The notes under the pieces are model-generated. The model made no database searches. It had not been told where the DNA came from and saw only the letters and a list, made by a program, of their open reading frames with translations. From CAWBRT01 sp963814745 (lineage in GTDB: Bacteria > Acidobacteriota > Terriglobia > Terriglobales > Acidobacteriaceae): 64,000 nt of DNA. Positions 1-9,322 of this stretch are shown in pieces. Position 1 is the stretch's first letter. Each line of letters begins with the position of its first letter. The DNA is taken from contig CAWFEA010000004.1 in NCBI GenBank assembly GCA_963814745.1, positions 620,001 through 684,000 on the forward strand, written 5' to 3'. The position numbers were made by a program, and so were the translations under genes.

Positions 1-25
1 TCTAATCCGGAAGAAAGAAATCGAG

Positions 26-1339
26 GTGACCTTGCGAGAGCAGGCAAGAAAAATAAAGGAGGTTGTGGTAGCCATTGAACCACAGCTTGTTGCCCTCAGG
101 AGAGACTTGCATAAGCACGCCGAGACTGGCTGGACGGAATTTAGGACAACGGCATTACTGGCCAAGCAGCTCGTGTCATTGGGCTATGAGGTTGAGCTTG
201 GCGAGAAAGTGATCCGCAAAGAGGCCATGATGGGGGTGCCGAAGGCAGACCTTCTGCAACGGCAAATGCAGTGGGCGATAGCGCAGGGGGCAGACCCGGA
301 CGTGGTCGCACAAATGTCGGGAGGGATGACGGGGCTCGTCGCCACACTTCGGCAGGGGGAAGGCCCCACTCTCGCCTTGCGTTTTGATATCGATGCCAAC
401 GACATCCATGAAGCGCAAGATGAAAAGCACCGTCCTTGCCGTGAGCGATTTGCTTCAGTCAATCCCGGAGCGATGCACGCTTGCGGGCACGATGGCCATG
501 CCTCCGCGGGGCTGGGCGCGGCCATCGTTCTTAAAGAAATCAAAGATCACCTTCGCGGGACGGTGAGGCTGATTTTTCAGCCCGCGGAAGAGGGCAGCCG
601 AGGCGCAGCCGCCATGGAGGCAGCCGGAGTTCTGGAGGGAGTGGACTATATTTTCGGTGGGCACATCGGCGTCAATGCCCGGCAGTTAGGCGACTTTATC
701 TGCGGAACCCGTGAGTTTTTGGCGACTACCAAACTGGATGTCACATTCGCGGGAAAGCCGGCGCATGCCGGGATGGCTCCGGAAGAAGGACGAAACGCCT
801 TGTTGGCGGCGGCTGCCTGTGCTTTGAACCTGCATGCCATTTCCCGCCACGGCCAGGGCGCTTCGAGAATTAACGTCGGATCGCTGCACGCGGGCCAGGG
901 ACGTAACGTCATCCCGCCCAATGCCGTTTTGCAATTGGAGACCAGGGGGGTAACGACGAAGATAAACGACTTCATGGACGAAGAAGCCCGCCGGATTATC
1001 CAGGCCGCCGCCCTCATGTACGGCGTGGACTACAAACTTGAGCTTGCCGGCGCGACCCAGAGTGGCGAGAGCAGTCCGGACATGGAAGAACTGGCGGGAA
1101 CCATCGCTCAAGAAATGGGATGCTTCCCCAACATAGCCGGCTGGGCAAGTTTCCGGGCCACCGAAGACTTTTCTCACCTGCTGACGACGGTACAAAGCAA
1201 AGGCGGCAAGGGCACGTATGTCCAGCTTGGCGCCGACATCACCGCCGGTCATCACCAGTTCTATTTCGATTTCAATGAGAAGGTCATCGCCTATTTCTGC
1301 GAATTCATGGCTAGAGTGGCTTACAGCTTGTTAGCCTAA
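26..1339 (+). CDS. M20-family amidohydrolase, AbgA-like (p-aminobenzoyl-glutamate hydrolase subunit A type)
   Basis: A 437-residue M20 metallopeptidase. Visible hallmarks are the metal-site segment MHACGHDGH, the FQPAEEGSRGA segment with the catalytic Glu, and a late AGHHQFYFDF segment with a metal-ligand His. Length and overall pattern fit AbgA of the aminobenzoyl-glutamate utilisation system (about 436 residues) better than generic IAA-amino acid hydrolases. It probably cleaves an N-acyl or N-aroyl amino acid in the cytoplasm. The start is GTG, with GGAAGAAA about 9 bases upstream. The neighbouring acyl-CoA ligase, aldolase and importer suggest a role in taking up and breaking down an amide- or amino-acid-containing compound. 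Substrate is inferred only. Confidence 0.85.
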   Translation: MTLREQARKIKEVVVAIEPQLVALRRDLHKHAETGWTEFRTTALLAKQLVSLGYEVELGEKVIRKEAMMGVPKADLLQRQMQWAIAQGADPDVVAQMSGGMTGLVATLRQGEGPTLALRFDIDANDIHEAQDEKHRPCRERFASVNPGAMHACGHDGHASAGLGAAIVLKEIKDHLRGTVRLIFQPAEEGSRGAAAMEAAGVLEGVDYIFGGHIGVNARQLGDFICGTREFLATTKLDVTFAGKPAHAGMAPEEGRNALLAAAACALNLHAISRHGQGASRINVGSLHAGQGRNVIPPNAVLQLETRGVTTKINDFMDEEARRIIQAAALMYGVDYKLELAGATQSGESSPDMEELAGTIAQEMGCFPNIAGWASFRATEDFSHLLTTVQSKGGKGTYVQLGADITAGHHQFYFDFNEKVIAYFCEFMARVAYSLLA

Positions 1340-1407
1340 TCCGGCTGAATTGTTTGGCCCAACCCTTGCACGCAGAATACCGCGACCTAAAAGCTGGGTG
1401 TCCGCTC

Positions 1408-3063
1408 CTAACCATCCTCCCTTGGCGCTGCGGCGGAGAGCGATTTTGCGGCTTCGCGCAGTTTGTATTTCTGGAGCTTTCCGGTCGAAGTTTTTGGCAG
1501 CGCTCCGAAGATCACGGTTTTAGGCGCCTTGTAGTGAGCCAAGTTCTCGCGGCAGAAGGCGATGATCTCCTCCGCGGACGTCCGTGCCCCTTCTTTCAAG
1601 GTGATGAACGCGCATGGCGTCTCTCCCCATTTCTCGTCCGCCCGCGCAACGACCCCGGCCTCCAGCACGGCGGGGTGGCGATAGAGAACCGCCTCGACCT
1701 CGATGGTCGAGATGTTCTCGCCTCCAGAAATGATAATGTCCTTCAACCGGTCCTTGACTTCGATATAGCCGTTGGGATGCATCACCCCAAGATCGCCGGT
1801 GTGGAACCACCCGCGGGCGAACGCCTCTTGGGTCGCACGGGGATTCTTTAGATACCCTCGCATGACCGTATTGCCGCGCATAAAAATCTCGCCCATCGTC
1901 TTGCCATCGCTCGGCAACGGTTCCACCGAAAGCGGATCGGCAACCATTAATCCTTCGAGGGTGACATAAGGCACGCCCTGCCGTGCCTTGAAAGTCGCCT
2001 GTTGGGTGATGGGCAGCTCGTTCCATTCTTCCTGCCAGGCGCACACCGTGACCGGGCCATAGACCTCCGTCAGTCCATAGACGTGGGTCACGTTGAAGCC
2101 CAGATTCTGCATTTTTTCGATGACGGCAGCCGGCGGAGCGGCGCCGGCGGTCATGACCTGAACGCCTTTCGGAATCTCTCGCCTGCTCTCAACCGGAGCG
2201 TTGACCAGCGTTCCCATGACCACCGGCGCGCCGCACAGATGTGTAACCTTGTGGTCGGCTATAGCGTTGTACATCGCCCCGGCCGCGACCTGGCGCAGGC
2301 AAATATGCGTCCCGGCCATAGCGGTTATCGTCCAGGGGAAGCACCAGCCGTTGCAGTGAAACATCGGTAGCGTCCACAGATAGACCGGAAAGTGCGGCAT
2401 CGCCCAGGTCAGTGCGTTGCCGACGGCATTGAGATAAGCTCCGCGGTGGTGGTAGACCACGCCTTTAGGATTGCCCGTCGTTCCCGAAGTGTAGTTCAGT
2501 GAGATCGCCTGCCATTCGTCGGCCGGCAGACTCCAACCGAAGTCGGGATCGCCTTCGGCTAACAACTGCTCGTAGTTGAGTTCGCCGAGCAGGTTTCCGC
2601 CGTTAGCCTGTGGATCGTCGATGTTGACCACCTCGGGCTTGTTCGCCAGCCGCTCCAGCGCTTTCCCGATGACTCCCGAAAACTCGCGGTCAGTAATCAA
2701 TACCTTGGCTTCACTGTGCTGCAAGATGAAGGCGATGGATTCGGCATCGAGTCTGATATTCAGCGCATTCAGGACGGCCCCGGACATCGGCACGCCGAAA
2801 TGCGCCTCCAAACACTCCGGAATATTCGGCGACATTACCGCCACCGTATCGCCCAGCCCGATGCCGCGCCGAGCAAGCGCCGAGGCAAGCCGGACGCAAC
2901 GCTCATACGTCTCTCTCCAAGTGCGCCGCAGATTTCCGTGGATCACCGCGATTCGCTGCGGGTACACTGCTGCCGTGCGCTGGATAAACGAAAGTGGCGA
3001 CAACGGCACATGGTTGGCGGCGTTCTTGTCCAAATCGGCTTCGTAAGGATTCTGTTTTCGCAT
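1408..3063 (-). CDS. AMP-dependent acyl-CoA ligase (fatty-acid / methylmercaptopropionate-CoA ligase type)
   Basis: A 551-residue adenylate-forming enzyme that would activate a carboxylic acid with ATP and CoA. The P-loop-like motif YTSGTTGNPKGV lies near residue 190, followed by LPMFHCNGWCFPW, the A5-type segment VYGLTEVYG, the GWFHTGDLG hinge region with the conserved Asp, and the C-terminal KTSTGKLQKYKLR with the catalytic Lys. The LPMFHCNGW segment is typical of the DmdB/medium-chain clade, but the acid cannot be named. A GAGGGG ribosome site lies 6 bases before the ATG. The gene is transcribed convergently with the amidohydrolase and divergently from the aldolase gene. Confidence 0.9.
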   Translation of the reverse strand: MRKQNPYEADLDKNAANHVPLSPLSFIQRTAAVYPQRIAVIHGNLRRTWRETYERCVRLASALARRGIGLGDTVAVMSPNIPECLEAHFGVPMSGAVLNALNIRLDAESIAFILQHSEAKVLITDREFSGVIGKALERLANKPEVVNIDDPQANGGNLLGELNYEQLLAEGDPDFGWSLPADEWQAISLNYTSGTTGNPKGVVYHHRGAYLNAVGNALTWAMPHFPVYLWTLPMFHCNGWCFPWTITAMAGTHICLRQVAAGAMYNAIADHKVTHLCGAPVVMGTLVNAPVESRREIPKGVQVMTAGAAPPAAVIEKMQNLGFNVTHVYGLTEVYGPVTVCAWQEEWNELPITQQATFKARQGVPYVTLEGLMVADPLSVEPLPSDGKTMGEIFMRGNTVMRGYLKNPRATQEAFARGWFHTGDLGVMHPNGYIEVKDRLKDIIISGGENISTIEVEAVLYRHPAVLEAGVVARADEKWGETPCAFITLKEGARTSAEEIIAFCRENLAHYKAPKTVIFGALPKTSTGKLQKYKLREAAKSLSAAAPREDG

Positions 3064-3387
3064 CTTGTTCCCCTCGCTTAACCCTGTAGGAGTGCATGCC
3101 GGCTGCTAGGGCTTTCACGGCGGCCAGGTGCTTGAGGTTATGCCAGCATCGTGTCTGATGTCAAAATCTAGCAGAGTTGTCGGTTGCGGCCGGCTGACTC
3201 CGTGACCGCTCGCGAATGGCAACAACGCGGTCACCTTCAGAAAGTCGAAGCGTCGCCACCGGGTGCGGGCCCTTCAATATTCTTGTCAAAGCGGAAGTAA
3301 TATGCTATCAGGCTGTAAACCACTTATCTCTGCATGATATGGTTCGAACATAGAAAAGTCGCGTGTTAGTGCAAAGGAGAAAGCTCC
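3064..3387. other. Divergent intergenic region (324 bp)
   Basis: This is the shared upstream region of the acyl-CoA ligase (minus strand) and the DapA-family gene (plus strand). No credible coding sequence is seen. It must hold both promoters, but I cannot point to a convincing -35/-10 pair. AAAGGAGAAAG just before position 3388 is the ribosome site of the aldolase gene. Confidence 0.5.
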
Positions 3388-4341
3388 ATGTCGGAATTAA
3401 AACTTAAGCTTCGGGGTGCTATTCCCGCCAATCTCATGCCGTTCAAGAGCGATCTGTCGATCGACGAAGTCCAATATCGGCGCCATATGCGCTGGCTGGC
3501 GGAGGTGCCGGGCGTGGGCGCTATCGTGTGCAACGGCCATGCCGCCGAGGTTGCCGCTCTGACCGAAGACGAGCAGAGGCGCGCCATCGCCGTTGCCAAG
3601 GAAGAAGTGGGCAGCAAGGTGAAGTTGGTGGCCGGAATCTTTACCGACGGCACGGCGCACGCCGTGAGATTGGCGCGCAATGCCAAGGCCGAAGGCGCCG
3701 ACGGTGTTCTGGTGTTTCCTCCCAGCCTCTTTATATGGGGAGCGAACCTTCGCCCTGAAATGGCATATCGCCACTTCGCCTCCATTGCCAGCGAGGCCGA
3801 TATTCCCATCGTCGCCTTCCAATATCCGGTTGCGGACGGATGGGGTTATAACACGGAGCTATTGCTGAAGCTGGCTGAAATCGAAAACGTTGTGGCCGTG
3901 AAGGAGTGGAGTCAGGACATCGTCACCTTCGAGCGCAATCTGCGCGCGCTGCAGTCCGCGCCCCGGCCGATCGCGGTGCTGAGCAGTTTCAGCGCTTCTC
4001 TCTACGCCACCTTTGCCCTCGGCGCCGATGGCGCGATTTCCGGCATGGGCAGCGTGGTCGCCGACTGGCAGGCGCAGATGTTCGACGCCGTCGAACGCGG
4101 CGACATGAAGACTGCCAGCGCCCTGAATGCCAGACACTTTGTCCTGGGCCAGGCGTTTTACGCCCCGCCGTTCCTCGATATGCATAATCGCATGAAAGAA
4201 GCGCTGGTGATGCTTGGGCGGCTGGATCGTGCGGTCGTCCGTCAGCCACTGGAAAAGATCCCGCCCACGGATATGGAGCGGGTCCGGACGGCTTTGATCA
4301 AGACTGGTTTGCTGCAAGCGGACAAAGCCGGCGCGGTCTAG
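3388..4341 (+). CDS. DapA / N-acetylneuraminate-lyase family aldolase or dehydratase
   Basis: A 317-residue (beta/alpha)8 class I aldolase-family protein. The NGHAAEVAALT segment replaces the usual GTTGE loop near residue 50. FQYPVADG carries the family Tyr, and VAVKEWSQD carries the Lys that forms the Schiff base. The loop differences argue against true dihydrodipicolinate synthase of lysine synthesis and for a catabolic keto-acid lyase or dehydratase. A strong ribosome site (AAAGGAG) precedes the ATG. It stands just before the ABC importer on the same strand, separated by 138 bp, so the two may handle the same compound. Confidence 0.85.
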   Translation: MSELKLKLRGAIPANLMPFKSDLSIDEVQYRRHMRWLAEVPGVGAIVCNGHAAEVAALTEDEQRRAIAVAKEEVGSKVKLVAGIFTDGTAHAVRLARNAKAEGADGVLVFPPSLFIWGANLRPEMAYRHFASIASEADIPIVAFQYPVADGWGYNTELLLKLAEIENVVAVKEWSQDIVTFERNLRALQSAPRPIAVLSSFSASLYATFALGADGAISGMGSVVADWQAQMFDAVERGDMKTASALNARHFVLGQAFYAPPFLDMHNRMKEALVMLGRLDRAVVRQPLEKIPPTDMERVRTALIKTGLLQADKAGAV

Positions 4342-4479
4342 AAGGCCGGAGCTTAGCCGTTCTAATCGCTTTGGCGCGGAGAGCACGCTCAGAGCCAACG
4401 CCGCCGTTGAAGCCGGCAGTTTGGCACGATGCAAGGAAAGTTACATCTTTAATTCAGAACAGAACTCCAGGGGATCGTA

Positions 4480-5685
4480 ATGAACAAGAATATGAAATCG
4501 TGGGTTTCACGAATAGCCCTGATGAGCGCGTTGGTTTGGTGCTCCGCCGCCGCCCTGGCGCAAACCGGAACTCCGATCAAGATCGGTTTTGTGACCGAAC
4601 TGTCCGGGCCTTGGGCGTTTATTGGTACCAACTGTGTGGCCGGCCTGAACATGGCCACCGAGGAAATCAACAAGGCTGGCGGCGTGCTCAACCGGCCGCT
4701 GCAATTTATTGTCAAAGACAACCAGACAAACCCGTCCGCGGCACTGGCTGCCTCACGCAATCTTGATGTCAACGACAAGGTTGCGGCGTTGAGCGGTCCG
4801 ACCAATTCCGACACTTCGCTTTCCATGTACGGATATGCGGAGCAGCAAAAGATACCGTTCCTGGTGCCGGTTGCGGCCTTCCCGCAGTTGACAAAACCAG
4901 GCACGCGTTACACCTTCCGCATTGAACCGGATGCCGCCGGATGGGGATACGCGATCGCAAAATTCATCGAACAGCAAAAGCCGGGGGCGAAAGTGGCGCT
5001 GATGTACTCCGACACCGCACTGGCGCACGCGATCGTGGCTGGATTCCGCTATCAGGCGCCGCGGTCCAAACTGTCGATTGTCTCCGATATTCTGTTCCCG
5101 CAGGGATCGAGCGACGCGACCGTGCAGGTGGCGCAAGTCAGAGCCAACAACCCCGACTATGTGATCGTCATCGGCGCCGGCGCGTTCGATAACGTGCTGA
5201 CCAACCAGTTGCTCGATCTCGGGGTCAAGCCCCCGCAGATCATCCACCCGTTTGGCATGACCACCCAGGTATTCGGCTGGGGTACGAGAAGTATCGGTTC
5301 GATCTACGGCACCTTCTTCGACCATGGCACGAACTCGTTGACCCCGGAAGGCAAGAAGTTTATCTCAAGTTTCGATAGCAAATACGGCCGGCCACCCTCC
5401 TATATCGAAAACTATTGCTACAACACGCCCTATCTCTTTAAGGAAGCACTGCAAGCGGCAGGTTCTGATGATCGCGAGAAGTTGCGCAACGCCCTGTCCA
5501 AATTGAATACCAAGGAAATTACCAGCGGCGTCCCGATCAAGTTCGACAAGAACGGCGCCCGCAAGGAATACATGTATTTTATGGAAATCGTATCGGTCAA
5601 CGGCAAGCGGACCTATCAATCCAAGCAGCGTTTATACATCGAGTGGAACCCGGAAGTGCTGCCCGTGTACGACATTATCAAGTGA
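4480..5685 (+). CDS. Periplasmic substrate-binding protein of a branched-chain amino-acid (HAAT) type ABC importer
   Basis: A 401-residue secreted receptor. The N-terminus has a basic stretch, a hydrophobic core and an AALAQ cleavage region near residues 22-28, so a Sec signal peptide is likely. The mature part begins with IKIGFVTELSGPWAFIG and continues with NMATEEINKAGGVL, typical of LivJ-like type I receptors. AGGGG lies upstream of the ATG. It is the first gene of the importer cluster (receptor, two permeases, two ATPases). The ligand could be an amino acid, amide or aromatic acid; the catabolic neighbours favour a non-protein substrate, which is an inference. Confidence 0.92.
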   Translation: MNKNMKSWVSRIALMSALVWCSAAALAQTGTPIKIGFVTELSGPWAFIGTNCVAGLNMATEEINKAGGVLNRPLQFIVKDNQTNPSAALAASRNLDVNDKVAALSGPTNSDTSLSMYGYAEQQKIPFLVPVAAFPQLTKPGTRYTFRIEPDAAGWGYAIAKFIEQQKPGAKVALMYSDTALAHAIVAGFRYQAPRSKLSIVSDILFPQGSSDATVQVAQVRANNPDYVIVIGAGAFDNVLTNQLLDLGVKPPQIIHPFGMTTQVFGWGTRSIGSIYGTFFDHGTNSLTPEGKKFISSFDSKYGRPPSYIENYCYNTPYLFKEALQAAGSDDREKLRNALSKLNTKEITSGVPIKFDKNGARKEYMYFMEIVSVNGKRTYQSKQRLYIEWNPEVLPVYDIIK

Positions 5686-5712
5686 GTTGGCATAAGCCTC
5701 GTGTTCGTGTTG

Positions 5713-5738
5713 CCCGGCGGGCCTGCGCGCCCGCGGGG
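5713..5738 (+). promoter_or_regulatory. Intercistronic GC hairpin between receptor and permease genes
   Basis: Ten bases at 5713-5722 pair with 5729-5738 at nine of ten positions around a six-base loop. There is no T-run after it, so it is not a standard intrinsic terminator. Such hairpins after binding-protein genes often protect the upstream mRNA and lower expression of the permease genes; that role is inferred here. Confidence 0.5.
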
Positions 5739-5758
5739 CTCTAATCCGGAATTTCAAT

Positions 5759-6640
5759 ATGTCCGATTCCAGTCTGCTGATTATTCTATCCACGCTATCA
5801 ACCGGCCTGCTCATGGGCGCAATCTTTTCGCTGGTTGCGGCTGGCGTGACGATCGTCTATGGCTGCGTCTGGCTGCCTAACGCCAGCAACGGACAGTTTT
5901 TCCTGCTCGCCGCGCTGATAGCTTGGACATTTACCTTATCCTACGGGTGGAGCACCTTGGCCGCGTCGCTGATGGTTGTCGTGCTGGGAGTGCTGCTGGC
6001 GATTGCGCTCGAACTGGTTTTGATCCGCCACTTGTATAACGCCCCCAACCGCAATGTCGCTTATTTCGTCGTCACGCTCGGCATGACCCAGATCTTGTCG
6101 GGCGTGTTTTCATTGACGTACGCCAAGTGGAGCGATCAGTATTCGCTGCCGCCGGTGATCGAGGGGATCACCATGATCGGGCCGTTTCCCATCTCGAACA
6201 ACCGCCTGCTGGCGATGGTGGTTAGCCTCGGGGTGCTGGGATTGTTGTTCGCCCTGCTTCGTTATCATCCCTACGGCCGCGCCCTCAGGGCGGTGTTCCA
6301 GAACCGGGAAGCGGCGGCATTGCGCGGGGTCAACGTCAGGGCGATGTACAGGCTGTCGTTTGTACTGGGTTCGGCCATCATATTCCTGGGTGGAATTTTA
6401 TTCGCATTTGCCTATAGCTTCGATCTGAGCGTGGCCTGGACAATGTCAATCACGGCGTTTGCCATCATGATCGTTGGCGGCCCGGGATCGGTGCTTGGCG
6501 CGCTCGTCGTCGGCATGGTTTTTGGCTTTACGCAGGCGATCGTGAGCATCTTTGCCAGCCCAACGGTAGCCATGTTCTCCTATCTTGGGGCGATGCTGAT
6601 CATGCTTCTTTTCCAACCGAACGGATTATTCAAACGATGA
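5759..6640 (+). CDS. livH: HAAT-type ABC importer inner-membrane permease, LivH-like
   Basis: A 293-residue polytopic membrane protein with about eight hydrophobic segments. The family signature region YGRALRAVFQNREAAALRGV lies near residue 175 and makes the cytoplasmic loop that contacts the ATPases. LivH-type permeases pair with a LivM-type subunit, encoded directly downstream with a 4-bp ATGA overlap. The ATG at 5759 is the only sensible start and lies 73 bases after the receptor stop, past a strong hairpin. Confidence 0.92.
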   Translation: MSDSSLLIILSTLSTGLLMGAIFSLVAAGVTIVYGCVWLPNASNGQFFLLAALIAWTFTLSYGWSTLAASLMVVVLGVLLAIALELVLIRHLYNAPNRNVAYFVVTLGMTQILSGVFSLTYAKWSDQYSLPPVIEGITMIGPFPISNNRLLAMVVSLGVLGLLFALLRYHPYGRALRAVFQNREAAALRGVNVRAMYRLSFVLGSAIIFLGGILFAFAYSFDLSVAWTMSITAFAIMIVGGPGSVLGALVVGMVFGFTQAIVSIFASPTVAMFSYLGAMLIMLLFQPNGLFKR

Positions 6641-7620
6641 CAAATCATTACAAATACGGCATCGCGGCAGCCGCAGCGCTGGTCGTGCTTGCTCTGCCCT
6701 TTGTGGTTGCCGGCAATCGCTTTTTAGGTTTCGTGCTGGGCATGACCTTGATCAGCCTTCTCTGGGCGACGGGCATGAACCTGCTGTCCGGATTCGTGGG
6801 GTTAATGCCGCTGATGTTCGCCGGGATCGCGGGCATCGCGGGCTATGCGATGGTGTATCTCACCCGCACTGCCGGATGGTCGTTCTGGCTGGCGATGCCG
6901 GTGGCGTCGCTGCTGGCGGCGCTCATCGGAGTGGCACTGGGGCTGCCGGCGTTGCGGCTCAAAGGGTTTTATTTCACCCTCTGTTCGCTGGTCATTCAGT
7001 CAGTGCTCACCCTGGCCTTCATCTTCTTTCCGAAATTCACCAATGGCGACACTGGCATCACCGAGATCGCGCCGCCGGAGTGGTTCGGCGGCGCCGCGCT
7101 CAGCGGAGTGCGCTTCGAATTCGCTCTCGCGGTCCTGGCCATCCTCGGTATTCTCTTTTGTACCTGGCTGACGCGCACCCATCTCGGCGGGAAGTTCGTC
7201 GCCGTCCGCGAAGACGATGTGCTGGCAGAGGCGATCGGAATTGATGTGGTTCGCACCAGGATCACGGCGTTCTTCATTGTGTCGCTCTATGCCGGAATCG
7301 GGGGCTGCTTCTACGCCGCCTATGTCGGGTTTATATCGCCGCGCGCCTTCGACGTTCTGGTATCGCTGAACATCTGGCTGTTTGTCACCTTTGGCGGCCG
7401 CGGCACAATCCTAGGGCCGATCATCGGCACCGCTATTCTTGCCCCGATCCCGTTCCTGCTACAGGATCTGCAAGCGTACAAGGATATCTTGTCGGGCACG
7501 CTGATCATCCTGGTTACTTTGCTCATGCCCGGCGGAATCTACGGCGCCTGGTTGAAACTGCTGGCGCGTCGGCGGGACAGGGAAGTTCAAACCACGCAAG
7601 CACACGGGCAAGGCGTATGA
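6637..7620 (+). CDS. livM: HAAT-type ABC importer inner-membrane permease, LivM-like
   Basis: A 327-residue polytopic membrane protein. The segment LGGKFVAVREDDVLAEAIGI around residues 185-205 is the conserved permease loop of LivM proteins. It overlaps the LivH-like gene by ATGA and the following ATPase gene by ATGA, so the three are translationally coupled. The C-terminus ends in a short charged cytoplasmic tail. Confidence 0.92.
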   Translation: MTNHYKYGIAAAAALVVLALPFVVAGNRFLGFVLGMTLISLLWATGMNLLSGFVGLMPLMFAGIAGIAGYAMVYLTRTAGWSFWLAMPVASLLAALIGVALGLPALRLKGFYFTLCSLVIQSVLTLAFIFFPKFTNGDTGITEIAPPEWFGGAALSGVRFEFALAVLAILGILFCTWLTRTHLGGKFVAVREDDVLAEAIGIDVVRTRITAFFIVSLYAGIGGCFYAAYVGFISPRAFDVLVSLNIWLFVTFGGRGTILGPIIGTAILAPIPFLLQDLQAYKDILSGTLIILVTLLMPGGIYGAWLKLLARRRDREVQTTQAHGQGV

Positions 7621-8333
7621 AACTGCTGGAAGTGAACGGGCTCTGCAAGAGCTTCGGGGGGGTTGCCGCGCTGGCCGGCGTGGTGGGCCATTCGATTGAA
7701 GGCGAGACCCTGGGAATGATCGGTCCCAACGGTTCGGGGAAGACTACCTTTGTCAACGTTGTCAGCGGCCACGTGCGGGCCGATAGCGGCACGTTGACCT
7801 TCGCCGGGGTGAATATAGCGCGCATGCGCCCCCACCAGCTGGCTGAAGTAGGGTTGTGCCGCACCTATCAGGCGGTCCGGGTGTTTTCCGAGCTGTCCAC
7901 TCGGCAGAATATCGAGGATGCGCGCTTGCTGTTGAAGGACAGGGGACTCGGCGCAGCCGAAGTTCGCGAGCTGACCGAATGGCTGCGGCTTGACCGGAAG
8001 CTGGACAAGCCGGCCGGCAGTCTCACCCTGTTCGAGCAGCGTCGGCTGGAGTTGCTGATGCGGCTGGTGCTTAAACCGCGGCTGATCATGCTCGATGAGC
8101 CGGTCGGCGGCCTGGCGGTGACCGAAGTCAGTGAAATGATCGCACTGCTGCAGGAATTGAAATCGCGTTGTTCGCTTTTCGTGATTGAGCACACCATGCG
8201 CGTCATTCGCGAACTGGCGGATCGCGTCATGGTGCTGATCACGGGCGAAAAAGTGGCGGACGGCCCACCCGCTGAAATTCTCCAGAATCAGCGGGTGATC
8301 GATGAATACCTCGGAAATGCTGCCCATGCTTGA
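7617..8333 (+). CDS. livG: HAAT-type ABC importer ATPase, LivG-like
   Basis: A 238-residue ABC ATPase. Walker A is GPNGSGKTT near residue 37, Walker B is LIMLDEPVGGL near residue 155, and the H-loop is VIEHTM. The signature loop is unusual: LTLFEQRRLELL stands where LPYGEQRRLEIARAL would be typical of LivG. LivG signatures are always degenerate compared with LSGGQ, but the loss of the Gly is noticeable. It overlaps both neighbours and is part of one operon. Confidence 0.9.
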   Translation: MKLLEVNGLCKSFGGVAALAGVVGHSIEGETLGMIGPNGSGKTTFVNVVSGHVRADSGTLTFAGVNIARMRPHQLAEVGLCRTYQAVRVFSELSTRQNIEDARLLLKDRGLGAAEVRELTEWLRLDRKLDKPAGSLTLFEQRRLELLMRLVLKPRLIMLDEPVGGLAVTEVSEMIALLQELKSRCSLFVIEHTMRVIRELADRVMVLITGEKVADGPPAEILQNQRVIDEYLGNAAHA

Positions 8334-9129
8334 AATATCTAACCTGGTTGTCCGCTATGGACCGTTTCTCGCTTGCAACGACATCAGCATGTGCGTCAAG
8401 CCAGGCGAAATTGTCGGCGTGATTGGTCCCAACGGCGCGGGCAAGAGTTCGATCGTGCGGGCCGTCGCCGGCTTGGTCAAACCGGCCGGCGGCAGCATTC
8501 ATTTTCTGGGGCAGTCGATCGTCGGCGTCCAGCCACATCTGCTGATTCGGAGAGGTTTGTCGCTGGTGCCTGAGGGACGCGGGCTGTTTCCCTATATGTC
8601 GGTTGAGGAAAATCTGATGATGGGCGGGTATTCGCTCACCAGCCGGCAGCGGCATAACGCGTTGATGGAGCGAAGTTACGATCTGTTCCCGATCCTGAAG
8701 CAGCGCCGCCGGCAAGTCGCCGGCACGATGTCGGGCGGGCAGCAGCAAATGCTCGCCGTAGCCATGGGCCTGATGGGCGATCCGAAGCTTTGCATCTTCG
8801 ACGAGCCGTCGCTCGGGCTGGCGCCGATCGTAAACCAGTTGATCAGTGAAAAGCTGCAATCGATGCGCCAGCTGGGCCTGACCGTATTGCTGATTGAGCA
8901 GAATGCGAAACTGGCAGAGATGGTTGCCGATCGTATTTACATCGTCTCGGCGGGATTGATCCAATATCACAATACGCCCGAAGAGCTGCTGAAAAACCCG
9001 GAAGTGCTGGAGAAATTTGTCAGCGCTTGCGCCGGGCTCACTCGTTTGCAGTCTAACAGGCTACTGAAAAACTGTTCTTTGAGGTGTCATCCTGAGCGCA
9101 GCGAAGGATCTGCTGTTTGCGCGTACTGA
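8326..9129 (+). CDS. livF: HAAT-type ABC importer ATPase, LivF-like, with a repeat-derived C-terminus
   Basis: An ABC ATPase with Walker A GPNGAGKSS, signature MSGGQQQML and Walker B LCIFDEPSLGLAP. I chose the ATG at 8326 (MLEISNLVV) because the family begins there; an in-frame ATG at 8302 would add eight residues and overlap LivG more. The domain is complete by about position 9050. The last 25 or so residues, including CHPERSEGS, are translated from the inverted repeat at 9054-9210, so the native stop was replaced by a mobile or repeat sequence. Function is probably retained because the tail follows the conserved core. Confidence 0.9.
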   Translation: MLEISNLVVRYGPFLACNDISMCVKPGEIVGVIGPNGAGKSSIVRAVAGLVKPAGGSIHFLGQSIVGVQPHLLIRRGLSLVPEGRGLFPYMSVEENLMMGGYSLTSRQRHNALMERSYDLFPILKQRRRQVAGTMSGGQQQMLAVAMGLMGDPKLCIFDEPSLGLAPIVNQLISEKLQSMRQLGLTVLLIEQNAKLAEMVADRIYIVSAGLIQYHNTPEELLKNPEVLEKFVSACAGLTRLQSNRLLKNCSLRCHPERSEGSAVCAY

Positions 9130-9210
9130 AAATAAAAGCAGATCCTTCGGTCGCGCAAAACTGGCGCAACCTCAGGATGACACTCCTCCGAGTTTTTCAG
9201 CAGCCTGCTA
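9054..9210. repeat. Long imperfect inverted repeat (REP/MITE-like element)
   Basis: Outer arms at 9054-9073 and 9191-9210 match at all but two positions when one is reversed (TAACAGGCTACTGAAAAACT type). Inner arms repeat the pattern: TGTCATCCTGAG near 9087 pairs with CTCAGGATGACA near 9171, and GCAGATCCTTCG pairs with CGAAGGATCTGC. The whole unit can fold into one long hairpin. Repeats translating as HPERSEGS are widespread in acidobacterial and some other genomes. Here the element ends the livF-like gene. Confidence 0.85.
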
Positions 9211-9322
9211 AAGCCTTCGCCAAAACTAAACGTGGACTCGTTCCGGCGAAGCCCGGCATTTGCCTGATCGGCGTGCCCGGAGCTTGGGCCGGGCGCTGCG
9301 GCGATCTATTTCATCTCCCCTA

